A DNA stretch of 10,279 nucleotides from Candidatus Parcubacteria bacterium (lineage in GTDB: Bacteria; Patescibacteriota; Minisyncoccia; Phycocordibacterales; UBA1006), in contig JALVJP010000069.1 in NCBI GenBank assembly GCA_027028225.1, positions 1 through 10,279 on the forward strand, read 5' to 3'. Position numbers and translations under genes: made by a program. Below the pieces are notes generated by a model that was not told the origin of the DNA, ran no database searches, and saw only the letters and a list, made by a program, of their open reading frames with translations. Below are positions 1 to 5,905 of this stretch, piece after piece; positions within the stretch are counted from its first letter, which is position 1; each line of letters begins with the position of its first letter.

Positions 1-168
1 GTGCTTTCGACCATTGTGAACCGCGAAGGTAAATCCAACCATTTCTGGTGAAATCATTGAAGCACGCGCCCACACCTTGATAGGTGCTGTTTTGAGTGGG
101 TCCTTTCCCTCAATCTTTTTGAGAATACGGGAGTCTACATAAGGACCTTTCTTAAGTGAACGTGTCAT
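1..168 (-). CDS. rpsS: 30S ribosomal protein S19 (partial, N-terminal 56 residues)
   Basis: S19 binds the head of the 30S subunit, next to S13 and 16S rRNA. The visible part begins [15 protein letters not shown] and continues through [15 protein letters not shown] to VHNGRKH, which is the conserved S19 backbone (RSxKKGP near the start, the W-R-S-I-P-type segment, then HNGRKH). About 56 of the usual ~90 residues are present and the frame runs off the left edge without interruption. The ATG (166-168) is the only sensible start; no SD sequence precedes it. In most bacteria rpsS directly follows rplB inside the S10 operon, but here about 280 bases without a gene lie upstream, so rpsS seems to head its transcript. 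The rest of the ribosomal protein cluster presumably lies beyond the left edge. Confidence 0.96.
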   Translation of the reverse strand, partial: MTRSLKKGPYVDSRILKKIEGKDPLKTAPIKVWARASMISPEMVGFTFAVHNGRKH

Positions 169-352
169 ATATTTCTATAAAAAAATAATAAAAGACAAAT
201 TGTGAGTAAACTGTTGTTTGTTACCAAATAGCAAGGCCCATAATTAAGCCTAACCTAAGGGTACTCCACGAGTTCTACTCGCTTTGTAATTAAAAGTTAC
301 TAATAATTATGAACCCAGATAAGCAAAAACTTATCCAACATTCACGCGAATT

Positions 353-380
353 ATCTTACTTTTTATCGAGGAAAGGTCAA
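353..380 (-). promoter_or_regulatory. Candidate promoter for the rpsS transcript
   Basis: On the minus strand TTGACC (375-380) is followed after 16 bases by TAAGAT (353-358). The -35 matches the sigma70 consensus at 5 of 6 positions and the -10 at 4 of 6. It lies just downstream of the csp terminator, which is where an independent promoter would be needed. Initiation here would give a leader of about 180 bases before the rpsS ATG. Confidence 0.4.
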
Positions 381-420
381 GCAAGGAAACTATATAATAT
401 ATGAGTAGAAAAAAGTAGAA

Positions 421-446
421 AAGAAAAACACCAATTTGGTGCTTTT
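421..446 (-). terminator. Rho-independent terminator of the cold-shock gene
   Basis: On the minus strand the stem CACCA/TGGTG closes a short AAT loop (429-441). It is extended by an AAAA/TTTT flank and followed by a T-rich tract. It begins within about 10 bases of the csp stop codon, as expected for a short monocistronic unit. Confidence 0.8.
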
Positions 447-452
447 CTACGA

Positions 453-659
453 TTAGGAAGAAATTTTTACGATATTAATTGCGCTATCTCCTTTGTCCGT
501 CTGTGTGATATCAAACTCGACTTCGTCTCCCTCATTAAGTGAATCGAAATCAACATTCTGAAGATCGTTCATATGAAAGAAGAGATCTCTATCTCTACCC
601 TCAACCTGAATAAAACCAAAACCCTTATCCATAAGACGGGCAATTTTTCCTTTTGTCAT
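453..659 (-). CDS. Cold-shock domain protein (CspA family)
   Basis: A small single-domain RNA/ssDNA-binding protein of 68 residues, the usual CspA length, likely acting as a cytoplasmic RNA chaperone. RNP1 is clear (KGFGFIQ, residues 12-18) and RNP2 is present in altered form (DLFFHM, residues 25-30, where VFVHF is common). The second half (EGDEVEFDI) fits the last strands of the five-stranded OB barrel. The ATG at 657-659 gives exactly the family N-terminus (MTKGKIARL) and has no SD sequence. The gene is a unit of its own, with a promoter at 737-765, a leader of about 70 bases and a terminator at 421-446. Expression may be controlled through the leader hairpin (673-688) and a palindrome over the -10 element (728-747). 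Confidence 0.93.
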   Translation of the reverse strand: MTKGKIARLMDKGFGFIQVEGRDRDLFFHMNDLQNVDFDSLNEGDEVEFDITQTDKGDSAINIVKISS

Positions 660-672
660 AACTACTACTTTT

Positions 673-688
673 TTGGAATTTCTTCCAA
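673..688 (-). promoter_or_regulatory. Hairpin in the csp mRNA leader
   Basis: On the minus strand TTGGAA-GAAA-TTCCAA forms a perfect 6-bp stem capped by a GAAA tetraloop of the stable GNRA class, ending about 13 bases before the csp ATG. Cold-shock mRNAs in other bacteria carry structured leaders that control translation. A comparable role here is inference, since the stem alone does not show it. Confidence 0.4.
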
Positions 689-727
689 CTTAAAAATAAA
701 TGCTCGTGAGAACAATCTTCTTTCCTA

Positions 728-747
728 TTTAATTTAATTAAATTAAA
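728..747. promoter_or_regulatory. Perfect 20-bp AT palindrome over the csp -10 element
   Basis: Positions 728-737 (TTTAATTTAA) and 738-747 are exact inverted copies with no spacer. The palindrome covers the proposed -10 element of the csp promoter (737-742), the position of a repressor operator. All-AT palindromes also arise by chance in AT-rich spacers, so regulator binding is only a possibility. Confidence 0.35.
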
Positions 748-765
748 GGAGAAAATTCTTTTCAA
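737..765 (-). promoter_or_regulatory. Promoter of the cold-shock gene
   Basis: On the minus strand TTGAAA (760-765) and TTTAAT (737-742) are separated by exactly 17 bases; each matches the sigma70 consensus at 5 of 6 positions. It lies between the terminator of the cofE-like gene and csp, and predicts a leader of about 70 bases. Confidence 0.6.
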
Positions 766-817
766 GAGTTCTCATAAGTTACCACAGAGAGAATAAAAGT
801 AAATAATAATGCGAGAG

Positions 818-840
818 CAAAAAACACCCTCATGGGCGTA
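818..840 (-). terminator. Rho-independent terminator of the cofE-like gene
   Basis: On the minus strand ACGCCC (834-839) pairs with GGGTGT (824-829) around an ATGA loop, with one G-T pair, and is followed by six or more T residues. It starts a few bases after the TAA of the cofE-like gene. Confidence 0.75.
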
Positions 841-843
841 TTT

Positions 844-1572
844 TTATTCCCCACCCTGTTTTCTACAAAGAAGAAATGGGGTTGACTCACTTCCCTGCCC
901 AAGCGGGTTATCATGAGCGAGTTCTTCTGCGAGTCGAACCCAATTTTTATCTTTCTCCCCAAGGATGTTCACTCCAAGATCGTTCGCGTCAATCACAATA
1001 ACCTTTACCTCCTTTATATGAGGGTTATTACTGGTAATTTCTTTTTCCATCTTCTTTGCGTACTCGCCTGGATTCTCTGGGATAAGTGTCGCATATTCAT
1101 TATAAGGAGGAATCGTCCCTGGTGTCGGGCCATCAATTCCTCGAGCCTTTTCTCCTGCAACACGATAGAACCACCCACGTCTTCCAAAAAGTCGCATAAT
1201 GACATGAACGAGAGCGGCAAGGAGAATCCTCCATAAGCCAACCTCTCGTATTGCGAGTTCCATCGTCTCTGGCATCCCTAGTCCAATTCCGTGCTTCGTC
1301 TTTGTGACGAAACGAGAAAGGAGTCGAGCAAAGAAACTCGGTTTGATGTCGCGAATCGGATAAGCACGCTTCTGCACAACCGCAATTACGGATTCTGCAA
1401 CGAGAATGATATCTCCGCTTTTCAAATCATCCCCCACCTCATTGAGAAAAATAGTAACGAGATCATCTCCTTCACGAATGAGCGAAGTTCTCACAGGAAA
1501 ACGATAAAATACCCCCGCATCTGTTTCTATCTCCAATTTTTTTCCGGGGTGAGCTTTTCTAAGTATTGGCAT
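844..1572 (-). CDS. CofE-like protein (coenzyme F420-0:L-glutamate ligase family)
   Basis: A protein of 242 residues that resembles the CofE fold family, whose characterised members add glutamate to coenzyme F420-0 using GTP. Matching features are the LKSGDIILVAES strand (50-61), KPSFFAR (77-83), a long central helix, IDGPTPGTIPPYNEY (146-160), and VKVIVIDANDLGVNILG (189-205), which takes the place of the CofE SD(T/S)FGRP segment. The C-terminus DNPLGQGSESTPFLL is well ordered. Residues 112-130 are hydrophobic and could be a buried helix or a membrane contact. Short bacterial relatives like this occur, as I recall, in lineages without an F420 pathway, so the substrate is unknown. The gene starts 21 bases after the nucleotidyltransferase stump on the same strand and ends in its own terminator. 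The ATG has no SD sequence. Confidence 0.7.
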   Translation of the reverse strand: MPILRKAHPGKKLEIETDAGVFYRFPVRTSLIREGDDLVTIFLNEVGDDLKSGDIILVAESVIAVVQKRAYPIRDIKPSFFARLLSRFVTKTKHGIGLGMPETMELAIREVGLWRILLAALVHVIMRLFGRRGWFYRVAGEKARGIDGPTPGTIPPYNEYATLIPENPGEYAKKMEKEITSNNPHIKEVKVIVIDANDLGVNILGEKDKNWVRLAEELAHDNPLGQGSESTPFLLCRKQGGE

Positions 1573-1593
1573 ATACGGTAAGTCTAACAGAAG

Positions 1594-1854
1594 TTAAGAG
1601 GAAAGAGAAATACCTCCGTCTTTCTCCTTTAAAAAAGAACGAAATTTTTCTAAATCATCAAGTGTATTAACCGGATACCACTCTTTCTCAACATACCCTT
1701 GAAGGGGGTATTTTTCACTCATATTGAGGATTGTCTGCGGGAGTCCAATTTCTTTTGCAAAGAGGACTTTTCTAGGAAATGAAAAAATCTTTTTTTCTAA
1801 GATATACATCCCGGAAGCGATAGTTGCTCCGTTTTTTCTCCCAGACAAATCCAT
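1594..1854 (-). pseudogene. C-terminal remnant of a sugar-nucleotide nucleotidyltransferase
   Basis: The 86 residues match the C-terminal third of NTP_transferase enzymes (glucose-1-phosphate thymidylyl- or mannose-1-phosphate guanylyltransferase type). They carry ATIASGMYILEKKIFSF (10-26), EIGLPQTILN (35-44), then GYVEKEWYPVNTLDDLEKF (53-71), which corresponds to the typical G-W-x-(D/P)-I/V-x-T-P-x-D-L ending. Intact enzymes have about 220-300 residues. The N-terminal nucleotide-binding part, with its GxGTRL-type loop and catalytic Asp, is missing. Upstream in frame the sequence stays open for nine codons without family similarity and then hits TAG. The break lies 40-45 bases from the divergent murA start, pointing to an old rearrangement. 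The remaining frame has no internal stop, so the fragment may be translated, but it cannot be a working transferase alone. It lies 21 bases upstream of the cofE-like gene. Confidence 0.65.
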
Positions 1855-1879
1855 ACTTCTTTTTTCTAGACAATGTTTC

Positions 1880-1888
1880 TGCTATACT
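1880..1888 (+). promoter_or_regulatory. Extended -10 promoter of murA
   Basis: TGCTATACT is an extended -10 element (TGN plus a 5-of-6 match to TATAAT). It ends 7 bases before the ATG at 1896, so transcription should start at or next to the initiation codon. No good -35 is seen, which is usual for extended -10 promoters. Confidence 0.6.
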
Positions 1889-1895
1889 TCGATTA

Positions 1896-3224
1896 ATGAA
1901 TAAATACTTTCACGAAATTTTACAAATTAAGGGAGGAAAGCTATTAGAAGGAGATATCCGAATACAAGGATCAAAAAATGAAGCATTTCAAGTACTAGCA
2001 GCAGTGCTCCTCAGCGATGAAGATATTGAGATAAAAAACATTCCTGAAATCCTCGACATCCACAACCTCTTTGAAATTTTTGAAACCTTGGGAGTAAGAA
2101 TAGAGAGAAAGAGAAAAGGACATTACCTCTTTAACGCAAAAGATATCACCAAGAAGAAGATTCAATCAAAAGAATTCTTTGAGAAATTTTCACGACTACG
2201 AGGGTCACTTATGGTAGCAGGTGCACTTCTTGCGCGTTTTGGCATCACGGCACTCCCAACGCCAGGAGGAGATAAAATAGGAATTCGCCCAATCTCAACA
2301 CACATAAAGGGATTCACCGACCTTGGAGCTCGTTTTAATCAAAAAACGAAGCTATTCTCTCTTCACTCGATACAATCAAAAAGAATTACACTAAGGGACA
2401 CTTCCGTAACAGGAACCGCAAACGTGATTCTTGCGTCTGTTCTCGAGAAAAAGAAACCGCACATAATAGAAATCTACAACGCAGCATCTGAACCTTACAT
2501 CCAACAACTCGCAAAAATGCTCAATCAAATGGGAGCTAATATCTCTGGAGCAGGGACGAATCTTATTACAATACACTCCGTAAAAAAGCTTATTGGAACA
2601 AAACACACAATCCTCCCAGATATGCTTGAAATAGGATCTTTCATATCGCTCGCTGTCGCGACAGGAGACGGAATCCTATTGAAGGAGGCAAAGAAGAATC
2701 ACCTTGGGGAAATTACATGGAAAACATTCGAGGAGCTTGGTGTAAAAATGAAAGAGGTGAAAGAGGGAATCTTTATCCCTCGCCATGAACATTTCAAAGT
2801 AGTAAAACCAGATACCGTAACCGGAAGAATACGGACTATCAAAGATGATGTATGGCCAAAACTCTCTCCCGATCATCTCTCATCAATAATTTCGATGCTC
2901 ATTTTCTCAGACGGAATTGTTACCGTAAAACAGAGAATGTTTGAGAGGCGTCTGGCTTTCTGTGATACTCTCAACCAAATGGGTGCTGATATTATTATGT
3001 CTCACCACAATGAAGTAACTGTCGTTGGAAATAACCGCAAGAACTCTCTCGTCGGGGTGAGAATGACTTCCCCAGATATTCGAGCTGGGATGGCACTCCT
3101 TATAGCAGCACTTTCCGCAAAAGAAGGAGAGAGTGAAATTTACAATGCACAGCAAATTCACCGAGGATATGAAGATATTGTAAAACGATTAAGAAAATTA
3201 GGTGCAGATATAAAAGGAATATGA
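1896..3224 (+). CDS. murA: UDP-N-acetylglucosamine 1-carboxyvinyltransferase (MurA family), Cys-to-Asp variant
   Basis: MurA transfers enolpyruvate from PEP to UDP-GlcNAc, the first committed step of peptidoglycan synthesis, in the cytoplasm. The 442 residues cover both inside-out domains (family about 420). Seen are QGSKN (24-28, Lys and Asn of the substrate site), LRGSLMVAGALLARFG, GGDKIGIRP around residue 126, SPDHLSS (aligned with the PTDxQAQ loop that holds the catalytic Asp), DIRAGMALLIAAL and IHRGYEDI near the end. The active-site Cys (Cys115 in E. coli) is Asp126 here (GAT at 2271-2273), the residue found in fosfomycin-insensitive enzymes. The loop around SPDHLSS is also unusual, so a divergent paralogue is possible. 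The frame is open from an ATG at 1824, but homology starts at 1896 (MNKYFHEILQIKGG) and the extended -10 lies just before it. It is divergent from the nucleotidyltransferase stump. Confidence 0.85.
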   Translation: MNKYFHEILQIKGGKLLEGDIRIQGSKNEAFQVLAAVLLSDEDIEIKNIPEILDIHNLFEIFETLGVRIERKRKGHYLFNAKDITKKKIQSKEFFEKFSRLRGSLMVAGALLARFGITALPTPGGDKIGIRPISTHIKGFTDLGARFNQKTKLFSLHSIQSKRITLRDTSVTGTANVILASVLEKKKPHIIEIYNAASEPYIQQLAKMLNQMGANISGAGTNLITIHSVKKLIGTKHTILPDMLEIGSFISLAVATGDGILLKEAKKNHLGEITWKTFEELGVKMKEVKEGIFIPRHEHFKVVKPDTVTGRIRTIKDDVWPKLSPDHLSSIISMLIFSDGIVTVKQRMFERRLAFCDTLNQMGADIIMSHHNEVTVVGNNRKNSLVGVRMTSPDIRAGMALLIAALSAKEGESEIYNAQQIHRGYEDIVKRLRKLGADIKGI

Positions 3225-3291
3225 AAAGAATTTCTATTAAGATTTAACACCATAAACCTTATTCTAAGAATTTAAGTATTCCTAAAACGTA
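3225..3291. other. Short spacer between convergent murA and prfB
   Basis: This spacer of 67 bases is AT-rich. I see only a 4-bp ATTC/GAAT inverted repeat and no T-tract hairpin, so neither gene shows a clear Rho-independent terminator here. Confidence 0.4.
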
Positions 3292-4167
3292 TTATTCTAA
3301 AAACGACAAATCACCCGCAAGCACATCGTGAAGACGTGTTGTTTCCTTGTCGCGCTTATGGTCTTTTACCATCTGGTAAGGGTCAAATATGTAGGAGCGC
3401 ATTTGGTTTCCCCACTCGATAGAAACTTTATCAGAGATAGTCAGTCCTTTCCGTTTCTTCTCCTCATCTTCTTGATGCTTTTTGTAGAGCTTTGCACGCA
3501 TAATTTCGAGAGCACGCTCACGGTTTCGTTCTTGTGTTCGTTCCTCAGAGATAAATACAGAAAGTCCTGTCTTTGGGTGCACTATTCGTACCGCAGTCTC
3601 TCGCTTATTGACATTTTGTCCTCCTGCTCCACCTGAACGAGCGAACGATATTTCTAGTTCGGATTCATCAAGTTGGAATTCTGATGCTTGAATTTCTGGA
3701 AGTACTTCCACGAGTACAAAGCTCGTCTGTCTCTTTCCCTGTTTATTAAATGGAGATTTTCGTACAAGGCGATGCACTCCTGACTCCCCTTTCAACTTTC
3801 CATACGCACCTTTCCCAACAATTTCAAAAGAAATGCTCCTATACCCTCCTAGGGTATTCGGAGATTGGCTAAGAAGATTTACACGATACTCTTCTCGCTC
3901 GGCAAAAGCAGAATACATCTCGTAGAGAATACGAACGAAATCTTCCGCATCATCCCCTCCTGCACCCGCAAAAATGGAGATAATTGCTTTTCCTTTATCG
4001 TATTTTTCTTCCCCAAGAAGCTCTCCTTTCAACCTCTCTATCTCCTTCAATACAAATTGAGCGTGCTCTTTATCATTCCAAAAATCCGCAGAATACATCT
4101 CCGCTTCTAATTCAGATATCTCTTTTTCGATTTCTTTTTTTTCGTTACTCATAACTACATCTACCAT
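3292..4167 (-). CDS. prfB: Peptide chain release factor 2 (short N-terminus)
   Basis: RF2 recognises UAA and UGA in the ribosomal A site and triggers peptide release. The class is set by SPF (138-140), the RF2 anticodon-like tripeptide, within [10 protein letters not shown]. The catalytic GGQ is intact ([10 protein letters not shown], 178-187). The C-terminal part ([22 protein letters not shown]-like) is normal. The spacing from SPF to GGQ is as in E. coli RF2, but the protein has 291 residues against about 365; roughly 65-70 residues are missing from the N-terminal helical domain. A TAA stands 12 codons upstream in frame, and I find no programmed UGA frameshift site. Translation may start at 4167 or at the second ATG (4150-4152, MSNEKKEI). 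The gene lies 52 bases downstream of the ZIP gene on the same strand, probably one transcript. It supports a standard genetic code. Confidence 0.93.
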   Translation of the reverse strand: [291 protein letters not shown]

Positions 4168-4219
4168 GATACCTAATAAGCAGAAAAAAGAAAAAGTCGA
4201 TTACACGACTCCTAAAAAG

Positions 4220-5038
4220 CTACCCTAACGCAACATCAAGTATCATCATCAGAGTAAATCCTAATATAAGACCAACCATCGCAAGATCAGCATTCTCCCC
4301 TTCTCGGGATTCAGGAATGAGATCTTCTGCAACAACAAAAATCATTGCCCCTGCTGCAAATGAGAGTGCATATGGGAGGATTGGACGAATAATAAGAACG
4401 AGAAACGCTCCAAGCATTGCAGCAAGTGGTTCCACAACCCCAGACAACTGCCCATAGAAGAAACTCTTCTTCCGTGAGAGACCCTCTCTTCGCAGAGGCA
4501 TCGAAACAGCAAGTCCTTCTGGAAAATCTTGAATTCCAATCCCAAGCGTAAGTGCGATTGCTCCTGCGAGTGTCGCAGACGGAATTCCAAGTGCAGCTCC
4601 ACCAAATGCAACCCCTATCGCAAAGCCCTCAGGAATATTATGGAGAGTGATTGCAAGGATGAGGAGAATACTTCTGTGCCATGAGAGTTTTTCCTTTTCT
4701 CCCCCTTCTCTTTTGCGAAATAGTTCAAAATGCGGAAGAACCCTCCCAAGAAGACGCATCCCAAAACCTCCAAGAAGAAAACCAAGCGCAGGAGGAACCC
4801 ACGTAGGAAGAGTGCTCACTTCCGATGATAATTCAATTGCAGGAGCAAGAAGCGACCAATAACTCGCCGCGAGCATAATCCCAGCGGCAGCCCCAAGCAT
4901 AAAATCGAGAAGCTTCTTATTCAATTTTTTACTCGTAAATACAAACGCAGCACCAAGACTTGTAATAAGCCACGCAAAACTACCTCCTAAAAACGCTTGA
5001 AACACAGGAGGAAGTCCTAAAAACCATTCTGCTATCAT
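4220..5038 (-). CDS. ZIP family divalent metal transporter
   Basis: A 272-residue membrane protein of the ZIP family (ZupT/GufA type), which imports zinc, iron or manganese. About eight hydrophobic segments are visible. TM4 holds the metal-site motif HNIPEG (133-138) and TM5 the matching QDFPEG (170-175), the His of the usual HEIPEG form being replaced by Gln and the Glu by Asp. E203 (GVVEPLA) and AEDLIPES (238-245) are further conserved family sites. Between TM3 and TM4 is a short charged loop (FRKREGGEKEKLSW) without the His-rich cluster of many ZIPs. The protein ends in the last TM with no extension. A terminator closes the preceding gene at 5101-5123, so transcription probably starts in the 60-base gap and continues into prfB. 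Substrate preference cannot be read from sequence. Confidence 0.9.
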   Translation of the reverse strand: MIAEWFLGLPPVFQAFLGGSFAWLITSLGAAFVFTSKKLNKKLLDFMLGAAAGIMLAASYWSLLAPAIELSSEVSTLPTWVPPALGFLLGGFGMRLLGRVLPHFELFRKREGGEKEKLSWHRSILLILAITLHNIPEGFAIGVAFGGAALGIPSATLAGAIALTLGIGIQDFPEGLAVSMPLRREGLSRKKSFFYGQLSGVVEPLAAMLGAFLVLIIRPILPYALSFAAGAMIFVVAEDLIPESREGENADLAMVGLILGFTLMMILDVALG

Positions 5039-5075
5039 AAAATACTATTTACAATTAAGGGTAAAGATATGATGC

Positions 5076-5104
5076 ATTATATACCTTTATTTTTTTATGC
5101 AAAA
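5076..5104 (-). promoter_or_regulatory. Candidate promoter for the ZIP-prfB unit
   Basis: A perfect TATAAT lies at 5076-5081 on the minus strand, about 37 bases before the ZIP ATG. The -35 is poor (TTTTGC at 17-base spacing, or the overlapping TTGCAT at 15) and touches the upstream terminator stem. Placement in the only gap before the gene supports it. Confidence 0.4.
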
Positions 5105-5123
5105 AAGCCGAAATCGGCTTTTT
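5101..5123 (-). terminator. Rho-independent terminator after the GerMN-like gene
   Basis: AAAAAGCCGA (5102-5111) and TCGGCTTTTT (5114-5123) are perfect inverted copies around the centre AA. On the minus strand this is a GC-cored stem followed by a T run, starting 13 bases after the stop codon. Its symmetry would let it work in both directions. Confidence 0.88.
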
Positions 5124-5136
5124 GTGTTCTTATTAG

Positions 5137-5856
5137 TTAATAAGTAATTACAAGATGGTTCGCATAGTATTCTCTATCATCATCCCATAACTTTGGATGT
5201 GTAGAACATCCACTTTCTCCATCAGACATATCATCAATACACCAATCAAATGGATTTCCATTAATATAAACTTCCACTCTATCTATATTTGGATACTGGA
5301 ATGCAGCTGCATCGATAAGACGACGAAATACATATCCACTCATATCTCCATCGGGAAGCCAAGAACGAGATAATCGCACCTTCGCAACATGTTTTCCGTT
5401 ACTATCAGTATCAATAGAAACAGAATCAAAACTTACCCCATTCCATATTCCAGAACCATCTCCAGACTGAATCTTGAAGAGAGCGTGATACACCGCATTG
5501 AGAACAGCGGGACTCTTTTGAACCTCAACTGGATCAAAAGTGGTAACACCTCCCTCTCCTATCACAGGAACACGAACAATCATTGTTCCTCTATTTTCAT
5601 TTTGGTTTTGAGATGAAGTGTCTATAACTTCTCCATTCTGTGCGCTCTGTGTATCTTGTGTATCTTCCTTAATACTTCCCTCTTCCTCTTGTTGGAAACC
5701 ATCTTGTCGTAATTCGTTTCCCTGTTGTTCTATCTGGGTAATATCGGATTGTGGTACAACTTGTTCTTGATGCGAAATGAGATACTTCCCTATAATGACC
5801 CCTAAGACAAGAACAATGAGAAAGAGAATTCCTGTTGTGAGTTTATTGTTTTGCAT
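5137..5856 (-). CDS. Membrane-anchored protein with a GerMN-like domain
   Basis: A 239-residue protein with three parts. Residues 7-23 form one hydrophobic anchor after a short Lys-containing N-terminus. Residues 29-90 are a low-complexity Gln/Glu/Asp/Ser linker, and residues 91-203 are a compact alpha/beta domain. The latter resembles GerMN (sporulation/germination and lipoprotein) domains: PAVLNAVYHALF (helix), VSFDSVSID (strand), GKHVAKVRLSRSW (strand with the LS of the family), FRRLIDAAAFQYPNIDRVEVYINGN (helix plus last strand). A C-terminal tail holds two cysteines (C206, C217), well placed for a disulfide outside the cell. GerMN domains in other bacteria occur in envelope proteins; the exact role here is unknown. 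The gene follows the 5'-nucleotidase by 49 bases on the same strand with no terminator between, and ends in a strong terminator. Confidence 0.6.
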   Translation of the reverse strand: MQNNKLTTGILFLIVLVLGVIIGKYLISHQEQVVPQSDITQIEQQGNELRQDGFQQEEEGSIKEDTQDTQSAQNGEVIDTSSQNQNENRGTMIVRVPVIGEGGVTTFDPVEVQKSPAVLNAVYHALFKIQSGDGSGIWNGVSFDSVSIDTDSNGKHVAKVRLSRSWLPDGDMSGYVFRRLIDAAAFQYPNIDRVEVYINGNPFDWCIDDMSDGESGCSTHPKLWDDDREYYANHLVITY

Positions 5857-5905
5857 AGTAAGCTATATGTTTAGATTAATTAATAATATACACATACTAA
5901 CATGT

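Larger units (their letters stand above)
169..452 (-). other. Gene-free leader region upstream of rpsS
   Basis: This stretch of about 280 bases holds no convincing gene on either strand. Read on the minus strand it contains the csp terminator (421-446), a candidate promoter (353-380), and then about 180 bases of potential rpsS mRNA leader. The leader has two small hairpins: GATAAG/CTTATC (318-335, 6 bp, loop of 6) and CGAGT/ACTCG (269-281, 5 bp, loop of 3). Ribosomal protein operons are often autoregulated through leader structures, so such a role is possible, but I recognise no known leader family and no tRNA here. Confidence 0.4.

Noticed and set aside
297..338. 13-codon minus-strand frame in the rpsS leader as a leader peptide
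   Set aside because: It has no start signal and no run of regulatory codons, and such short frames are expected by chance.
931..941. GAGTCGAACCC, resembling a tRNA T-arm in reverse complement
   Set aside because: It lies inside the cofE-like coding sequence and no acceptor stem or cloverleaf can be built around it.
762..962. Open frame on the minus strand ending in a hydrophobic 23-residue peptide (from 833)
   Set aside because: It overlaps the end of the cofE-like gene, the peptide portion is encoded by the terminator hairpin and T-tract at 818-840, and no start signal precedes it.
1824..1895. Upstream in-frame ATG giving murA 24 more residues
   Set aside because: The extra residues do not resemble MurA and the extended -10 element lies inside this stretch, just before the ATG at 1896.
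3292..4167. UGA recoding, as in some CPR lineages
   Set aside because: A complete RF2 is encoded, UGA ends murA and the aspartoacylase-like gene, and Trp and Gly codons are standard throughout.
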